Shown here in pieces: positions 21,446 through 33,499 of a DNA stretch of 64,000 nucleotides. Both the position numbers and the translations under genes were made by a program. Position 1 is the first letter of the stretch. Each line of letters opens with the position of its first letter. This stretch comes from Hysterium pulicare CBS 123377 (Eukaryota; Ascomycota; Dothideomycetes; Hysteriales; Hysteriaceae), in assembly GCA_000467715.1 (NCBI GenBank), contig AJFK01001066.1, positions 62,001-126,000 on the forward strand. Reading direction: 5' to 3'. The notes under the pieces were generated by a model that was given only the letters and a program-made list of their open reading frames with translations, was not told where the DNA came from and did no database searches.

Positions 21446-22153
21446 GATTATCGGTTTTGGACGGCGTTTGCGGGTTTTGATACCCCTGTTATGTATACTA
21501 AGGATACTACTGGTGGGAGAGGTCCTACATTTCCTGGCATATTTTGAGGCATTTATGGAGGGTTGAAATTGTCGCTTGAGATGTTTATGGATGTTCAGGG
21601 ATGTCTATGGAATATATAGATATGCGCCTTAGAGGAGTTCGACGAGGGATATGGCCATGGGATTTTCCAGCACATTATCGACATCTAGTCGTGGTCGCTT
21701 GAGACCACGTTACATTCTGTATTATTATAACAGTCAACTAAGCCAGTGCTACTTGTCTACTAAACAAATAGTTTGCCAAGATATTGGTTCACTTACATAG
21801 TTAATAAATTAACAGTCTACTAAACTACTAAACTTATAAGAAAAGCCATGCAATGACCACAACCTACCGCTTTATCCGTTTAACTGCAATCGCGCGTGAA
21901 ATGGAGGGCTTTCCGATTAATAATGACTATTTAGCACCTTAGCTTGCTAGGAATCCACAAAGTGTGATTGTCGTAAATCGTAATTCATATGGCTTCTAGA
22001 TTCTAGGTCGCACATCTAGTCGTTCTACATCCAACACCACATGCAAAATTCTCCTAAGCATCACAACATATGCTCTACAATGGCATTCAAACATCTCCCA
22101 AGCCCACCCACGAGCCGTACACCCAAAACCCTTTTCTCATACCAACATCCCAA
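21446..22153. other. Intergenic between convergent genes
   Basis: 3' flanks of the WDR59 homolog and of the ankyrin-BTB gene. A/T-rich, with no supported ORF. The words ctactaaac and cagtctac recur around 21740-21830 without a clear repeat unit. Confidence 0.4.
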
Positions 22154-24207
22154 TCAAGCATCCAATTTCAGATTCTCCAGCAACCTATCAATCTTCCCCA
22201 ATAAGATTTGATAATTAATCGCATCCTGTGCAAACTCATCTCCCGCCTCTTCGCCATCCAGTGTCCTGATGGCGCCAGCCACTAGATGGCTTTCGATATC
22301 CGGAGCGAAAATTTCCGCCTCTTGAGCTTTTCTCGGCGATCCCGACGAGACATCCACGCCTTCGTCTTCCGGCGGGACAAAGGAACCCTCAACGCCTTGC
22401 GAGGCCAAACTCGCTGCAGCCGCAGCGGAGATCTCGCCTTCCTCATCCATCATCTCATCAAGGCCAGTGTCTTCGAAGCGTAGCCGAAAGCGTTCAGAGA
22501 GGTAATACCTGATATCATCGACCAGCTCCACGGTATCCGTCTCTTGGCGTCCTCGAATCCGGGCGGCAGATTCCTTGACGAGATCCGCGAAGTCTTCCTC
22601 ATCTATGTAGCGTTCCAGTCTGTAGGCGATGTATCTTGCACCGAATTCTTCGAGGCGGTGGACGCGGGTGTCCCAGCCTGCGCGGACGACTTCGTAGATG
22701 TCGAGGACGTCTTCTGCGTCTGTTTCGCCTCGAGGGTTCTTGGATTCGACGAGAGATGAGGAGCCATTTCCTAAGGTTGAGATGGTCATTGCTGCTTTTT
22801 GTTTTAGCTTTTCGATGAAGAGGAGATCGGATGCGAAGAGAACGTCGATAGCGATATCGAGACCGAAGTCTGCTCGTTCTGTGTACATGAATCTGAGGAT
22901 GGTTTCTAAGACTTTCGGCGAGCAATCTAAGGTGATGATATGTAGATGCGGTGTCTCTTGTGCTTCGCGGAAGGAGGAGCTGAACATCGTGAGAAAGTAT
23001 TCTGAGCGGAGAAGCATGGCGCGGTGTGCGGGATAGAGAGTTGATTTACGAGGAATACGATGTCGGGAAGGCGAGCGCGAAGCGGCGAGAGGTCCGATCG
23101 GAATGCCATTGAGAGGGCCTAAGGTGTTGCGTACAGTGGGTTCGGAAGGGGCTGTAGCTTCAGATATTTCTTCTTCATCGTCGTCTGCACGAAGCAAAAC
23201 GTCAGCGAATATTGAATTTGACCTATCCCAGCGTATTGATGTAGCTCTATCCGTGTCTACTATTATCTTGTTCTTCACGATGTTGTCCTCGAACCATGCG
23301 GATAGCTGATCTCGCCCTCTTGACACCTCTTCTGTGCGCCGTTGCCGGGCGAGACGCCTGTCTCCACCTTCTAGTATGTCCTCAAAGAGCCTGTTTATTT
23401 CCAGTTGACTGCTTATCTTGCTTATGCCTGTGAGTACGGCTTGTTCCTCCTCTCCATCTCCCAAGTTGGCCGAGACTTCAGCGAAGTAGAGATACCGCAA
23501 CGCTACTTCTAGTGATTGTGGTGGTATGTTTTGTGAAAGCCTCCATGATGTTGTGTCAGGCGCTGCAGCCAGCTTCTCCGCAAAGTATGGTGAGCGCGCT
23601 GAAAGGAGGAATTTATGGAGGTGAAAGTCTTCATTGGCGGTAGTAAGGGTAATGTCTGCGGTCCTTGGATGTTCTCGTGTCAAGAGAGATGTTACATGAG
23701 CTGCCAGTGGTTGTAGTGGATCGGTCGATTTCGCATAGTCATATGAGAGGAGAAGGTTACGTATTCGATCGTTAAGGGCATTGTAGAGGCACCGCTCGCC
23801 TTGGAAGGTATCTCGTTCACAAAGAGCGCCTGATTCAAGAAGGAGCTGAACAACTTCGAAGTGTCCGCAAAGGCTAGCCTTGGAAATGTAACGATTAGCA
23901 CAACGTTCCAATAGAGCGAAGCATATTCGTAAGAAGCTGCTTTGTCATCCACCTTTCAAACGGGTAGCAAGAGCCCATTGCCTACCAAAATCAAAGGTGT
24001 ATAGTCAAACTTATCCCTCGCATTTATATTCGCACCCTCCTGTATCTTTTCCTGGCAGACCTTTAGGTCTCCTCGCCGGCATGCTTCGCAAAACAATCGA
24101 AAATCCTCACTCAGGTCTAATGGGTTGTCTTCTTTGAGTTTCCCGGAAGAGATAGCTTGCGCTTCAGTCGCCAGAGCGGCTTCAATCTCATGCTTCTTCA
24201 ACACCAT
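22154..24207 (-). CDS. Ankyrin and BTB/POZ protein, ABTB1-like
   Basis: Two exons, 24207-23986 and 23878-22154, 648 aa, with a 107-bp intron. The ATG at 24207 opens MVLKKHEIEAAL; there is no ATG further upstream in frame. Residues ~35-105 are two ankyrin repeats (FCEACRRGDLKVCQEKIQ, then ASLCGHFEVVQLLLESGA). A first BTB domain follows at ~140 (ADITLTTANEDFHLHKFLL) and a second at ~300-410 (FADVLLRAD, YPAHRAMLLRSEYFLTMF). The C-terminal third is acidic and helical. The two-ankyrin/two-BTB layout matches metazoan ABTB1 (BPOZ-2) and fission yeast Btb proteins, which serve as Cul3 substrate adaptors. A role in Cul3-dependent ubiquitination is inferred from the family. Divergent from the NIMA kinase gene. 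Confidence 0.85.
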
Positions 24208-24530
24208 AATGGAGGACGCGAACAAGACACAATGAAACGCAGGAGGCGTGAAAAAACGAAAGGTGAATGGATGATGTCGAGTGGCGTCGGGAGTTTACCG
24301 GCTTATCGCCGATCATCAACTGCTGAATCTCATCTAATCTAATCGCTCACGTGAAGGCATGGGTCGTGCGCCGTAAGCGTTGCTTAGCAACATCAACAGC
24401 GTAAACAAGTTCAAACAAGTCCCCGGTATAGTAATCCCTACCTTACCTTTTATTTGAACAACCTCTACTTGGGTGCTATAACACCAAGTTCAAACACTGC
24501 CACTTTCGTTTCAAACATATTTCCTTCAAT
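24208..24530. promoter_or_regulatory. Shared intergenic region, ankyrin-BTB / NIMA
   Basis: 323 bp separates two divergent start codons. A C/T-rich leader precedes the kinase ATG. No other element is recognised. Confidence 0.4.
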
Positions 24531-26898
24531 ATGCCTGAGGACGAGAAATACGACGTCCTCGAGAAAATCGGTACTGTTTACCCTCCATCTCGTATCGTCG
24601 CATTACACATACTGATCATTTCTAGGCCATGGCTCTTTTGGTGTCATCCGTAAGGTCAAGAGGAAGTCGGATGGCTATGTAGGATTGTCCGTTATTCAAT
24701 TGACTACCTCCCTCTAACACAAAACAGATTCTCTGCCGAAAGGAAATTAGCTATTCCAAGATGTCGCCCAAAGAACGAGAACAACTCCAGGCAGAACTCT
24801 CTATCCTGAAAGAACTCCGACATCCTAATATCGTCGCATACTACGAACGGGAACATCTCAAAGCATCACAAGACCTACACTTATACATGGAATACTGCGG
24901 GAATGGCGATCTTGGAAAGGTCATCAAGAGCCTGCACGCGAAGAATCAGTTTGCGGAAGAGGAATTCGTCTGGAGTATGTTTTCGCAGACCATCAGTGCT
25001 TTGTACAGGTGCCATTACGGAGAGGATCCACCAGCGGCTGGACGCAATGTTATGGGACTGGGGAACAATGCGCGACCTCGAGGGCGGACAGACAAGCCAA
25101 TGATCTTGCATCGAGATCTTAAACCTGAGAACAGTAAGTTATGATATCATGCTCAGTGGTCTTTGTCTCACTGAAGTACGTTGTAGTCTTCCTCGGAGCA
25201 GACAACTCTGTCAAGTTGGGAGACTTCGGTCTCTCAAAGATACTCCAATCCCACGACTTCGCATCCACATATGTCGGAACACCCTTCTACATGTCGCCTG
25301 AGATATGCAAAGCCGAGACTTACACTCTGTACTCCGATATCTGGGCGTTGGGCTGTATTCTATACGAATTGTGCACCAAGATGCCTCCGTTTAATGCGAA
25401 GACTCACTTCGATCTCATTCAGAAGATCAAGGCCGGACGATATACTCCCATCCCATCATGCTACTCCTCAGAGCTCGGCAAAGTTATCGCTAGTTGTTTG
25501 CAAGTCGTCCCGACCCTTCGTCCCGATACCGCGCAGTTGCTGAACCTCCCTGTTGTCAAGCTTATGCGAAAAGAACAGGAAGTGGTGCAATTAGGCCAAC
25601 ATCTGAAGGCTGAGAAAGAGCTTGCATCTCGATTGGTAAAAGAAGCTCAAGAAAAGATAGCGCGACGTGATCAAGAACTCCAGGCAATGAAGAAGGAAAT
25701 GGAGAGCATGATTCGAAGGGAGTGGGAGGTCAAGGCCCGTCTGGAGATTGATCGTCAAGTCGCCATTGAACTCGAGAGACTCCGCAGCAAGTTCGAGGGA
25801 GAGGTCAGCAAGCGTGTTGCGGAGGAGCTCACGAAACAAAACATCGCGCAGAGAAGCAGCTCACCAGAGTTCCCACCTCGCTCTTCAACTCCGACGCTCA
25901 TGGCAGCGCCGCAACAACCTACACTCTTCCCATCCTCCGACTCGGCAGAGCAGTCACAAGGTGCCTCCACAAGCACGCTAGGCTCTGCATCGGATTTCCC
26001 AAGCAGCACAGACCTGTCATCACTGTCTCTAGACTCTCCCACCGAAGAAACAATCAAGCCAGCACCTTCACAGAAGCCAAAACGCGCTCCATTATCCCGG
26101 GCGAGAACCATGTTTGCAGCTCCAAGTGCTCAGCCTCCACCACCTTCTCCAATGGACATCCAAATGGCAGACCCAAGTCCAATGTCCATTGCTTCCCTAT
26201 CTCTCTCGCCGCGTAAGACTGCTCCACGCGGGAACATCTTCGCAGCTGCCAACGCAAAGGAACGATGGGAACCCGAGCTTCCTCCATCACCAACAGAGGA
26301 CGAATGGGCTGGTGACTTCGACGACGATGAGGACGACGGCTTCCCAGTTCTGCCGTCTCCAACTCGAGCCCGCAGCGCAGCGGACGATCGAAAAGGCAGC
26401 GAGGATCCTTTCAAGGTTCTCGCTGCCGCTCAGCGTCCACTGCTAAAGCCAAATCAGAGATTGGCCAGTGCGCCTAACCTGGCTGTCCCCACTGCTGGTG
26501 CGAAAGTAAGGCCACAGACCGCAGTACCCGTCGTAGCCACAAGCCCAAGCAGGCAGAGGTCGAAAGCTCCAATGGAGTTCGGAAGCCCTACACGCAAGAC
26601 CGCATCAAATCCTGCCCCAGCGAAAGACACAGGTCTGAAGTCGAAGAAGGGCAACGAGCAAATGCGCATCCAAGCTTTGCGTAACAATCAACTGCTAGGT
26701 CGCACTCTTGTTGAGCTGCAGCAAGCGCGAGGCATTCCCATACAACTCGCTGTTAGCGAAGATGAAGGCAAGAAAGGGTTGTCGAAAGCTAGGAGTCCAG
26801 TCAAGGCGAGAAGTGCGCATGAGCCGGCGATGTGGGATCCCGAGACCGACGACATGCCCTCTCCGTTCCTAGTCAAGAGTAGAAAGATCATCAGGTGA
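24531..26898 (+). CDS. nimA: NIMA-family G2/M serine/threonine kinase
   Basis: Four exons: 24531-24570, 24626-24678, 24728-25133 and 25187-26898, 736 aa. Introns are 55, 49 and 53 bp. The kinase domain spans residues ~7-290. The Gly loop is IGHGSFGVIRKV, the catalytic loop HRDLKPENIFLG, then DFGLSKIL and the activation segment GTPFYMSPEI. A family-typical insert lies before the HRD motif (EDPPAAGRNVMG). A coiled coil (~298-385, rich in E/K/R) follows the catalytic domain, as in NIMA and Nek proteins. The C-terminal ~350 residues are Ser/Pro-rich and disordered, with many SP/TP sites. NIMA drives mitotic entry in Aspergillus; yeast Kin3 is the relative. Domain order, insert and coiled coil make the assignment firm. 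Confidence 0.93.
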
Positions 26899-29417
26899 TC
26901 CTTTGATCTATTGTAACGGTTATGAATGGTTGGGTAGAGGGGAGTTGTGGAGTCCGACGTCCTGAGATGAGACGAGATGGGATGAGCTGAGATGTATTGA
27001 ACGATCTGTGAAATGGGTTGCATGACCCTCCACATGCCCGCTTGCTTGGATAGAAGCGTTGGCCTATCCAGCAGCACGACTTGTCCTCCTACTACTATCT
27101 CCTTTGTTGTTTTCATACTCAAATATTTGGCATCGTATGCATGGCGCATCTCTCGATATCACCTACGGCGTTCTGGATAAGAGGGCAAACGGAGAACTCC
27201 TGTATTTTACGCCGCATATTTCTAGCATTTTTTTCATATTCCAGAGTTCGTTGTGCTTGATTCGATAAGTGGGGCAGCCCTAAATGCGGACTCTGACAAG
27301 GGGTTTATGTTTGCCATGTTGAAGCATCGCAGTAATATCAAAGACTATTGGAGAGTGTTGAAGAGCAGGAAGACCGATCAAAGAGCAGCGCTTTTGAACT
27401 TCCACCAGGTGCGCGTTGAGTCAAACGAGTATTGACTTAGGGACCTAGAGATCATGGTCAACTCATTGACTCTTTTCGTCATCAACAGTGACGATAACGT
27501 ACCGAAGCCAAAGGACTAAAACTATTGAAAACTTGACACAAATCAAGCAAACATCATTATATTGTTGAATGAAGTTAACCGTAAATGAGAGATTTAGCTT
27601 GGAGGTGTGTACGTCTAGGTGTGGACTACACCAGCCATCTCTTCTTATCGATTGATGGAGGACGCACGGCCCAACCAACTCGACTGACACCAAACTTGGC
27701 CGCTAATGAAGAGCAGTATGGATGCAAGTAAAGTCATGGGTTTCGGTTTAACTCAGACGCAATTGCTCTGGCCTTCTTTTACCTTTTCCCAATGAAATGA
27801 TAAACATATCAGCTATGTTATTCCCCTATTTGGATCCTCCTATCACCATCGCAGAGCTAGTCTCCTTATAAACACTTCCGGCAGACTTGTAAGAGCATAT
27901 TTCACTTGAGCTAGCCTATAATATCACGTTCTGGAAAAGGCATAGTCAAGTGACTATCTTCGTTTGTATGTTGACCAAGAGACATATCGATTACTTGAAA
28001 TGGCTGATAGTATTTTAGTTTGTGGATATGATGGATAAGATGTCAACACTCCTCAATCATGAATCTTCCCAAGGACCTCCATATTTACCGATTTCTCAAA
28101 TGAATCTTATCGACTGCATCCAGAGATTTGTCGATGAGGGCCAGATGAGTGCATTCCGATGGACGTTTTCCACCTTCTACTTACTCTAGTGATTCGATGA
28201 TCCGTCATCAACTCGCATTGAATATTAGAGAGTAGCAGATTCGCATTTCTGAGCACAGCCTCCAGTATCCGAACCTCACCAGCCACAGGGAGCAATCGGA
28301 CCCTGTGATACCTCCAAGGTTGTGAATCCTAGGCCAAGCACCTATCGTTTCTTGTGCCGACCGATCTCCGTGTCAACCAGGTCACAGTCGGTAAGGGTAG
28401 GCGAGACAAGGGCGCTAATAAGGGCTGAGTTTTATTGAAATTGAATTTGCGGCTCTTGGGTCCACAACTTCATGAGAAATCTCCCCTGCTTCTGATAACA
28501 GCCGGCCGGCGGGACGAGCAGCAGTAAGGACTCTTTGGACTTGAACGCGAAGAGGAGCGGATTTAAGATTGTTTTCTTGTGGCGTTCAATGCGAGAGTTT
28601 TGAGTGTCCGAACTATCCTTGATTGAGTATAGCTCTCCCGCTACACAAAGCTGTCAAACCCCTGCCGAGCATCCCTCTTTTTCTCAACCCTCGATCGACG
28701 AACCCGCCAAAACCTGCATGTTGATGTTGTTGCTTGTTGAAATGAATCACGCCCTTTCGAAGTCCATCGCTTCTGCTTGTCCTTTCTGCCTGCATTAGAT
28801 CCATCCCTCCTCAGCTCCCTTTACGAGCCGTAGCGGTGGTGGAAGTCCGAGACCTGTGCTACTTTAGACGAAGCTTCCGGTGAGTACAGAAGAGTAAAGC
28901 GTGTTTCCAACTCTTCAAGCGACATGTATACAAGCATTTCGGACATATCGCGCTTTGCTCCTCTCTGAAGTTATTAGTCCTTTCGGTACACCAATGACTC
29001 AGCCTCACTGGCATGCACGCGCCCACATGATAGCCAAGCTATCTAGTATGAGGCTGTGCGACCACTCCAGCGTGTTAATCTCTGCTCGATTGGGCCGACC
29101 TTCCCAAGATGCTTCACATTTGCTCCACAAGGCTAAGGAATCATCTTATCACGGACCTGGTTCAAACTTCAGCCTTCGTACTAATGGGCGCTAAGGGCTC
29201 CGAGGTAAATGCTGGCATGTCAAACGGAACGTCAAGCTGAAGCTGCATGTTTCTATAAAATAGGCGGTGGTACCCTCCGTCCCAAGAATTGGGTTTTTCT
29301 CTTGGCCATTTTGTTTCACAGCAGCATTCCCGTTGATCTGATTTCTCTAAACTATCGAGTGCCCAACCTTCGAATACCTACTCTCGATATTTGTTGTTGC
29401 ATACGCCACGAAATACA
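26899..29417. other. Long intergenic region
   Basis: About 2.5 kb without a supported gene. The first ~300 bp is the kinase 3' flank. ORFs of 60-97 aa at 27059-29500 lack coding character or start from non-ATG codons. The stretch from 27700 to 28450 is A/T-rich and featureless to my reading. The last ~100 bp is the leader of the MARVEL gene. Confidence 0.4.
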
Positions 29418-30487
29418 ATGGCGAAAGCTCCTCATGTCGTTGAAACCCCACGCTGGATCCCTATTGTGCGGATCTTGCAGGTGGTGCTCGCTATCGTGAT
29501 TCTGGGAATGTCCGCTTACGGTATTTACTGGGTGGCATTTGCTGCTTGGTGCCTGGCACTCTTCACCGTGAGTTGAAGTCATGAAGCGCGTTAAGTACAT
29601 ACTCACTCTTTCATCTCCAGGCACTAGCAACATTCATCATTGTCGCATACTCCGTATTGACGTCCCTATTACCGGCTGCTCAAGTGGCCTACAATTATTG
29701 GGCAGTGCTTGCTCTTGATGTCTTCGCAATCATTTTCTGGCTTGCTTCGATGGCTGATTTGGCTGCCACTCGAACTTCCTTCAAGTACAACACTGTGATC
29801 AATGGTTGTTACAACGACGGCTATGGGGGCGTTTGCTACAAAAAGCGAGACTTCGAGAAACGTGCCGTTGCGACTTACTCATATCTTGACATGATGAGCG
29901 CGAGTGCGGGATTGTCAGCGCTGGAAATGTGAGTAGTCCTTCAATTACATCCGCAATGCTCTCATGCTTATCATCCCTCCAGGCTTCTCTTTATCCTAAC
30001 CCTCGCCATCCACGTTATCCACCTACAGAAACATCGCGCTGCAGGCGGACCAACTACTCCCAACTCAGCAGAAAAAGGGCAGTCGCATGCCATGACCAAC
30101 ACCAGCTACGCCCCAGTTGCTACACAGGCTCAACATTCCCAACCGGGATTTCAGCAACAGCAACATCCACAACAGCAATACGCTGCACCTCAACAACAGC
30201 AGTATCAGCAGCCTGTGCAGCAATACCCGCAACCAACCCAATCTCCCGCTCCGCAACAGCAATATGCTGCCCCTCAGCAACAACAGTATCAGCAATATCC
30301 TCAGTCCACCGGCTCACCTCCGCCCCAACAACATCACTACGCAAGTCCCACAACCTCGACTGCGTACGCCCCGTCTCCAATTTCTACGCCTGCGCCTCAG
30401 CATGCACAGCCTGTGCCGGAGCTGCAGACGTATCATGCTCCGCCGCAAGGGTACTCGGAGGTCAGTGGTGAGCATGGGAAGCAATAA
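29418..30487 (+). CDS. MARVEL-domain membrane protein with Gln-rich tail
   Basis: Three exons: 29418-29567, 29621-29928 and 29983-30487, 320 aa. Introns are 53 and 54 bp. Four hydrophobic segments: IVRILQVVLAIVILGMSAY, LATFIIVAYSVLTSLL, WAVLALDVFAIIFWLASM and LLFILTLAIHVIHL. This is the tetraspan MARVEL layout. Two cysteines in the last loop (NGCYNDGYGGVCYKK) fit the C-x(7-8)-C pattern of fungal members. From ~residue 185 the tail is strongly Gln/Pro/Tyr-rich (QYAAPQQQQYQQ, repeated) and likely disordered and cytoplasmic. MARVEL proteins organise membrane domains or vesicle traffic. Specific role unknown. Codon choice in the Gln tract (CAG/CAA mixed) argues against recent triplet expansion. 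Confidence 0.85.
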
Positions 30488-31931
30488 GCTGGTGCGGTGG
30501 ATAGATGTATGTATGCATGACTATTGGCTTTCGTTGATGCTGGTTGGAGACAGATGTGGGGAGTCTAGTGTTACTGGAGTAATGTTTATAGAGACTGTTT
30601 TTGGATATCTCATGAAGTTCATACCCTTCTCAGTATTGAAATCAAAGATTATTATGTCAACTTTCCATCCCCTTGTCACCTTTTCGTATCTATAGCCACA
30701 CACCCACCACTTCACTGCCTCACTCTCTATCTTCATACTCCGTAATTATGAAAAAGCTCCCGCAGAAGTATTTATCTGCCACCTCACCAATCAAAATACT
30801 CAACCATCGCCCTCACTCTCGCTCTCACTCTCACTCTCAATCCTCCATATCTCACCTCCACTTATCCATCTCGATCCCAGCACAGACCAGAACGCCTCAT
30901 ATTGCCAACTACAATGCACTTCAGATTCCTTGCGTCATTCAAGCGGTCAGAAGAAACCATCTGATCAGCTAAATAAAAATCTGACCGGCTATAAAAGTGA
31001 TCTAACCGGCCCAGGGAAAAAAATCTGGCCGTCAGATTCAGAATGACTGCCTCCACCACCTTACCTCCCCAAACCCCTGCCTCACAGGCCCTTCACATCT
31101 CCAACCACTGCGACATGTTCCTTGGGCGTTTTGACGATAGCGGGCATATGGCGCGCAGGCTGGTCCGAGCGGGCACAGGCATGCTCCAACCCTCCTTTCC
31201 CTCGCCAACCACGATTTCGCAAGCATTTACTTGCGGCTATTGTAAATACAAGGAAGCAGTCAGAAAACGACCTTCTGCTTCCGTCCGATCATCATCCTCA
31301 AACTTTTCCTGTCTTCTTGAAACGGGAATCGGAGGGGTTGCTTCCGGGACTGTTTCCTTCACCGCTCTCTTTTCACGAGGAAATAATCGATAGATGGGAT
31401 GTATAGGCGCGGTGTGGTTTGGTGCAGTAGACCGGTGATGTTCATACGAACAAGTTGTTGGAAAGATGTTACAGGCAGAAGCGGAATTGATACGAAGCAG
31501 GTATAGTGTCATGTGAAGAATCGGGGATCGTGGAGCTGGGATGAAGAGGAGAGGTCGAAGAGAAGCGGCAGGTGACAATTGGTCACAAAACTTGGAGAGC
31601 AACGCGTGAGTATAAAGAATCGAACGTCATTCATTCTACATTGAGGACAGCAGAAGCTACGCTTTTAAAGATCTATTTCCGCATTTCCATCATTATTCTC
31701 CACCATTATCTTCCGGACATCAAATAAAATGCTGAAATGCATACCATAACATCGCCGAAATGCTCAGTCATCTCCACACAGCTTGACCGACAAGAAATGC
31801 TTTTTCGATAACCCGTGATAAATGAAGTCAGTTCACCTGTGGAAGATGCCTGCGTCAGAAGATGCGAAATGTTGAACATCGAAAGCAAACACTCGGGAGA
31901 AAAGTTGAAGAACGAAAGAGTCCTCATAGAC
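30488..31931. other. Intergenic; possible small gene at 31043
   Basis: A TATA box (ctataaaag, about 30990) flanked by three copies of an ATCTRRCCGG-like word lies about 50 bp upstream of an ATG ORF (31043-31393, 116 aa, Thr/Ser/Pro-rich at first). On the opposite strand 31602-31237 is also open and has a charged, coding-like C-terminal half (REKRAVKETVPEATPPI). I cannot tell which, if either, is real. A CT-rich microsatellite (ctctca units) occupies about 30801-30840. Confidence 0.3.
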
Positions 31932-33458
31932 TTAAAAGAAGAGTCCATAGTCCGCTGAAGAGGTGGGTTTGTAGCCATAGCCGTAATGGGAGCTCGACGA
32001 GGTTGAATTGGTGAACATGCTGGAGAGTGCGCTGGATACCGCGTTCGAGGCAGTCGATGCCAACGTCGACTTTGGGGTTATCGAGTGGCCGTAGGCAGCC
32101 GACGAAGTCAAATTAGTCAATACACTGGACTGCGAGCTGGATGCCGCACTCGTTGCATTGGATGCCAATGTGGAGGATCTCAGAGTCGTCGAGTAACCGT
32201 AGACTGTCGAAATAGTGCTAGACACCGAAGTATTGGCAGGTGCTGCTGAAGTAGAGCCACCGAAGGATGTTGGATAAATGCTGACGGTCGAGATGGTACT
32301 GTTCAAGCTGACGATGACCGAACCCGTTGGAGTGGATATGACCGAGGAAGTCGAGTTCAGGGGCATGGTGTCATTTGCGCCAGTCAGGCCTCCTGGCGCG
32401 GATGATTCTGCTGGTGGAGGTGGGTAAAGGCTCTTGATGCCTGCAATGTCTTGATCAGATAGCACAATGTTAGCATTGATCATTCGCAGGCTTTCATGCT
32501 CAGTATCCCACTGTGCCAAAGGCACTTTCTCCGGATCAGTCGCCGTAGGATCTTTGGCCAACTGCCAAGAATCATAATGCAGGAGGGACAAAATATCATA
32601 GGTAGGGCCATTTACAGCCGGTTGGCTTCCTGTCGAGCCGAAGGTGATGAAATGGGCCGCCGAGAAGCTGTATTTTAGCGCGATCTGCAAATTTGAGCAC
32701 GCTTCCTCCATCGTATCATCACCTATCAGCAAATCCTTTACGTGGTCGTAATCGTGGAGATTATTGCACATGAATTTGACGTATTTGTCACGGTCACTTC
32801 GCTGGTGTTCGTGAATGAGGCCCATAACATGTCCTATCCACCAACATTAGTAATGAATTGCACAGGAAGGTAGGAGAGGCAGTGCCGGTAACGAACCAAT
32901 CTCGTGAGCCATTGCTGGGGCAATATGGCCAGCCTGCACTTCTGGATCGAGAAGCATTACATTCCTTTCGACGGGTCCTCCCTCCTTTGGGGCAAGGTAC
33001 CCGGTAGAAGCTGCCAACACATTTTCCCGGTACGAGATGTATAGAGTAGTGGGAGGGAGATCAGGATTCGGCTCCGGATCATCCCCAATCCTCGTTTGAC
33101 CTGGAGCAATTTTGTAGCAGTAAAGATTCCCGCCCTCCTCGGAAGGTTTGCACTCCTTGAAGTCAACTGAATGACCATTTTCGTGGTTTGCATCACCAAG
33201 TTTCGCGTGCCAAAGAGCCCAGCCTTCAGTAAGAGGAAAGTACAGTTTGCCCCGAGTCTCCGGATCGGCAAAACAGTATGTGATGACGGAGATTCCATTG
33301 TCAGTCTGTGGCCAGGTGGTTTGGTAGTTCTTCGGGTGGACAATGCTGGCCCAATCATCGTGGGGCAGCTCTCCAGGTCTAGTAATGTTTGAGCGTCGTT
33401 CCATACAAGCAGAAACGAGGCCAGCAAGAATTGCTGCAAGGAAAATCAGTGGATGCAT
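31932..33458 (-). CDS. Secreted astacin-family (M12A) metalloprotease
   Basis: Two exons, 33458-32897 and 32833-31932, 487 aa, with a 63-bp intron that splits the active site. The N-terminus MHPLIFLAAILAGLVSA is a signal peptide. Zinc site HEIGHVMGLIHEHQRSDRD (H185, E186, H189, H195) matches the HExxHxxGxxHExxR pattern of astacins. The expected Met-turn (SxMHY) reads SLLHYDSW, so the usual Met is Leu. After PPPPAESSAPG at about residue 335, the rest is a Ser/Thr-rich, likely O-glycosylated tail with many S/T pairs, ending YGYKPTSSADYGLFF. There is no clear GPI signal. Fungal astacins are extracellular proteases, often linked to nutrition or host contact. Activity is likely, but the changed Met-turn deserves attention. 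Confidence 0.85.
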
Positions 33459-33491
33459 GATTGGCAGGGAAGATAGAACGTGAGTGCAATA

Positions 33492-33499
33492 TATTTATA
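33492..33499 (-). promoter_or_regulatory. TATA box of the astacin-like gene
   Basis: TATAAATA on the minus strand, 34 bp upstream of the ATG at 33458. This implies a short leader. Assigned by position and sequence only. Confidence 0.4.

Noticed and set aside
24208-24225. Six-residue extension of the ankyrin-BTB protein
   Set aside because: Starts at TTG; ATG at 24207 preferred.
28601-28804. Overlapping 60-64 aa ORFs on both strands
   Set aside because: Plus frame has no ATG start, neither has family or splice support.
26899-29417. Possible tRNA or other RNA gene in the long gap
   Set aside because: No A/B box pair or cloverleaf could be found by eye.
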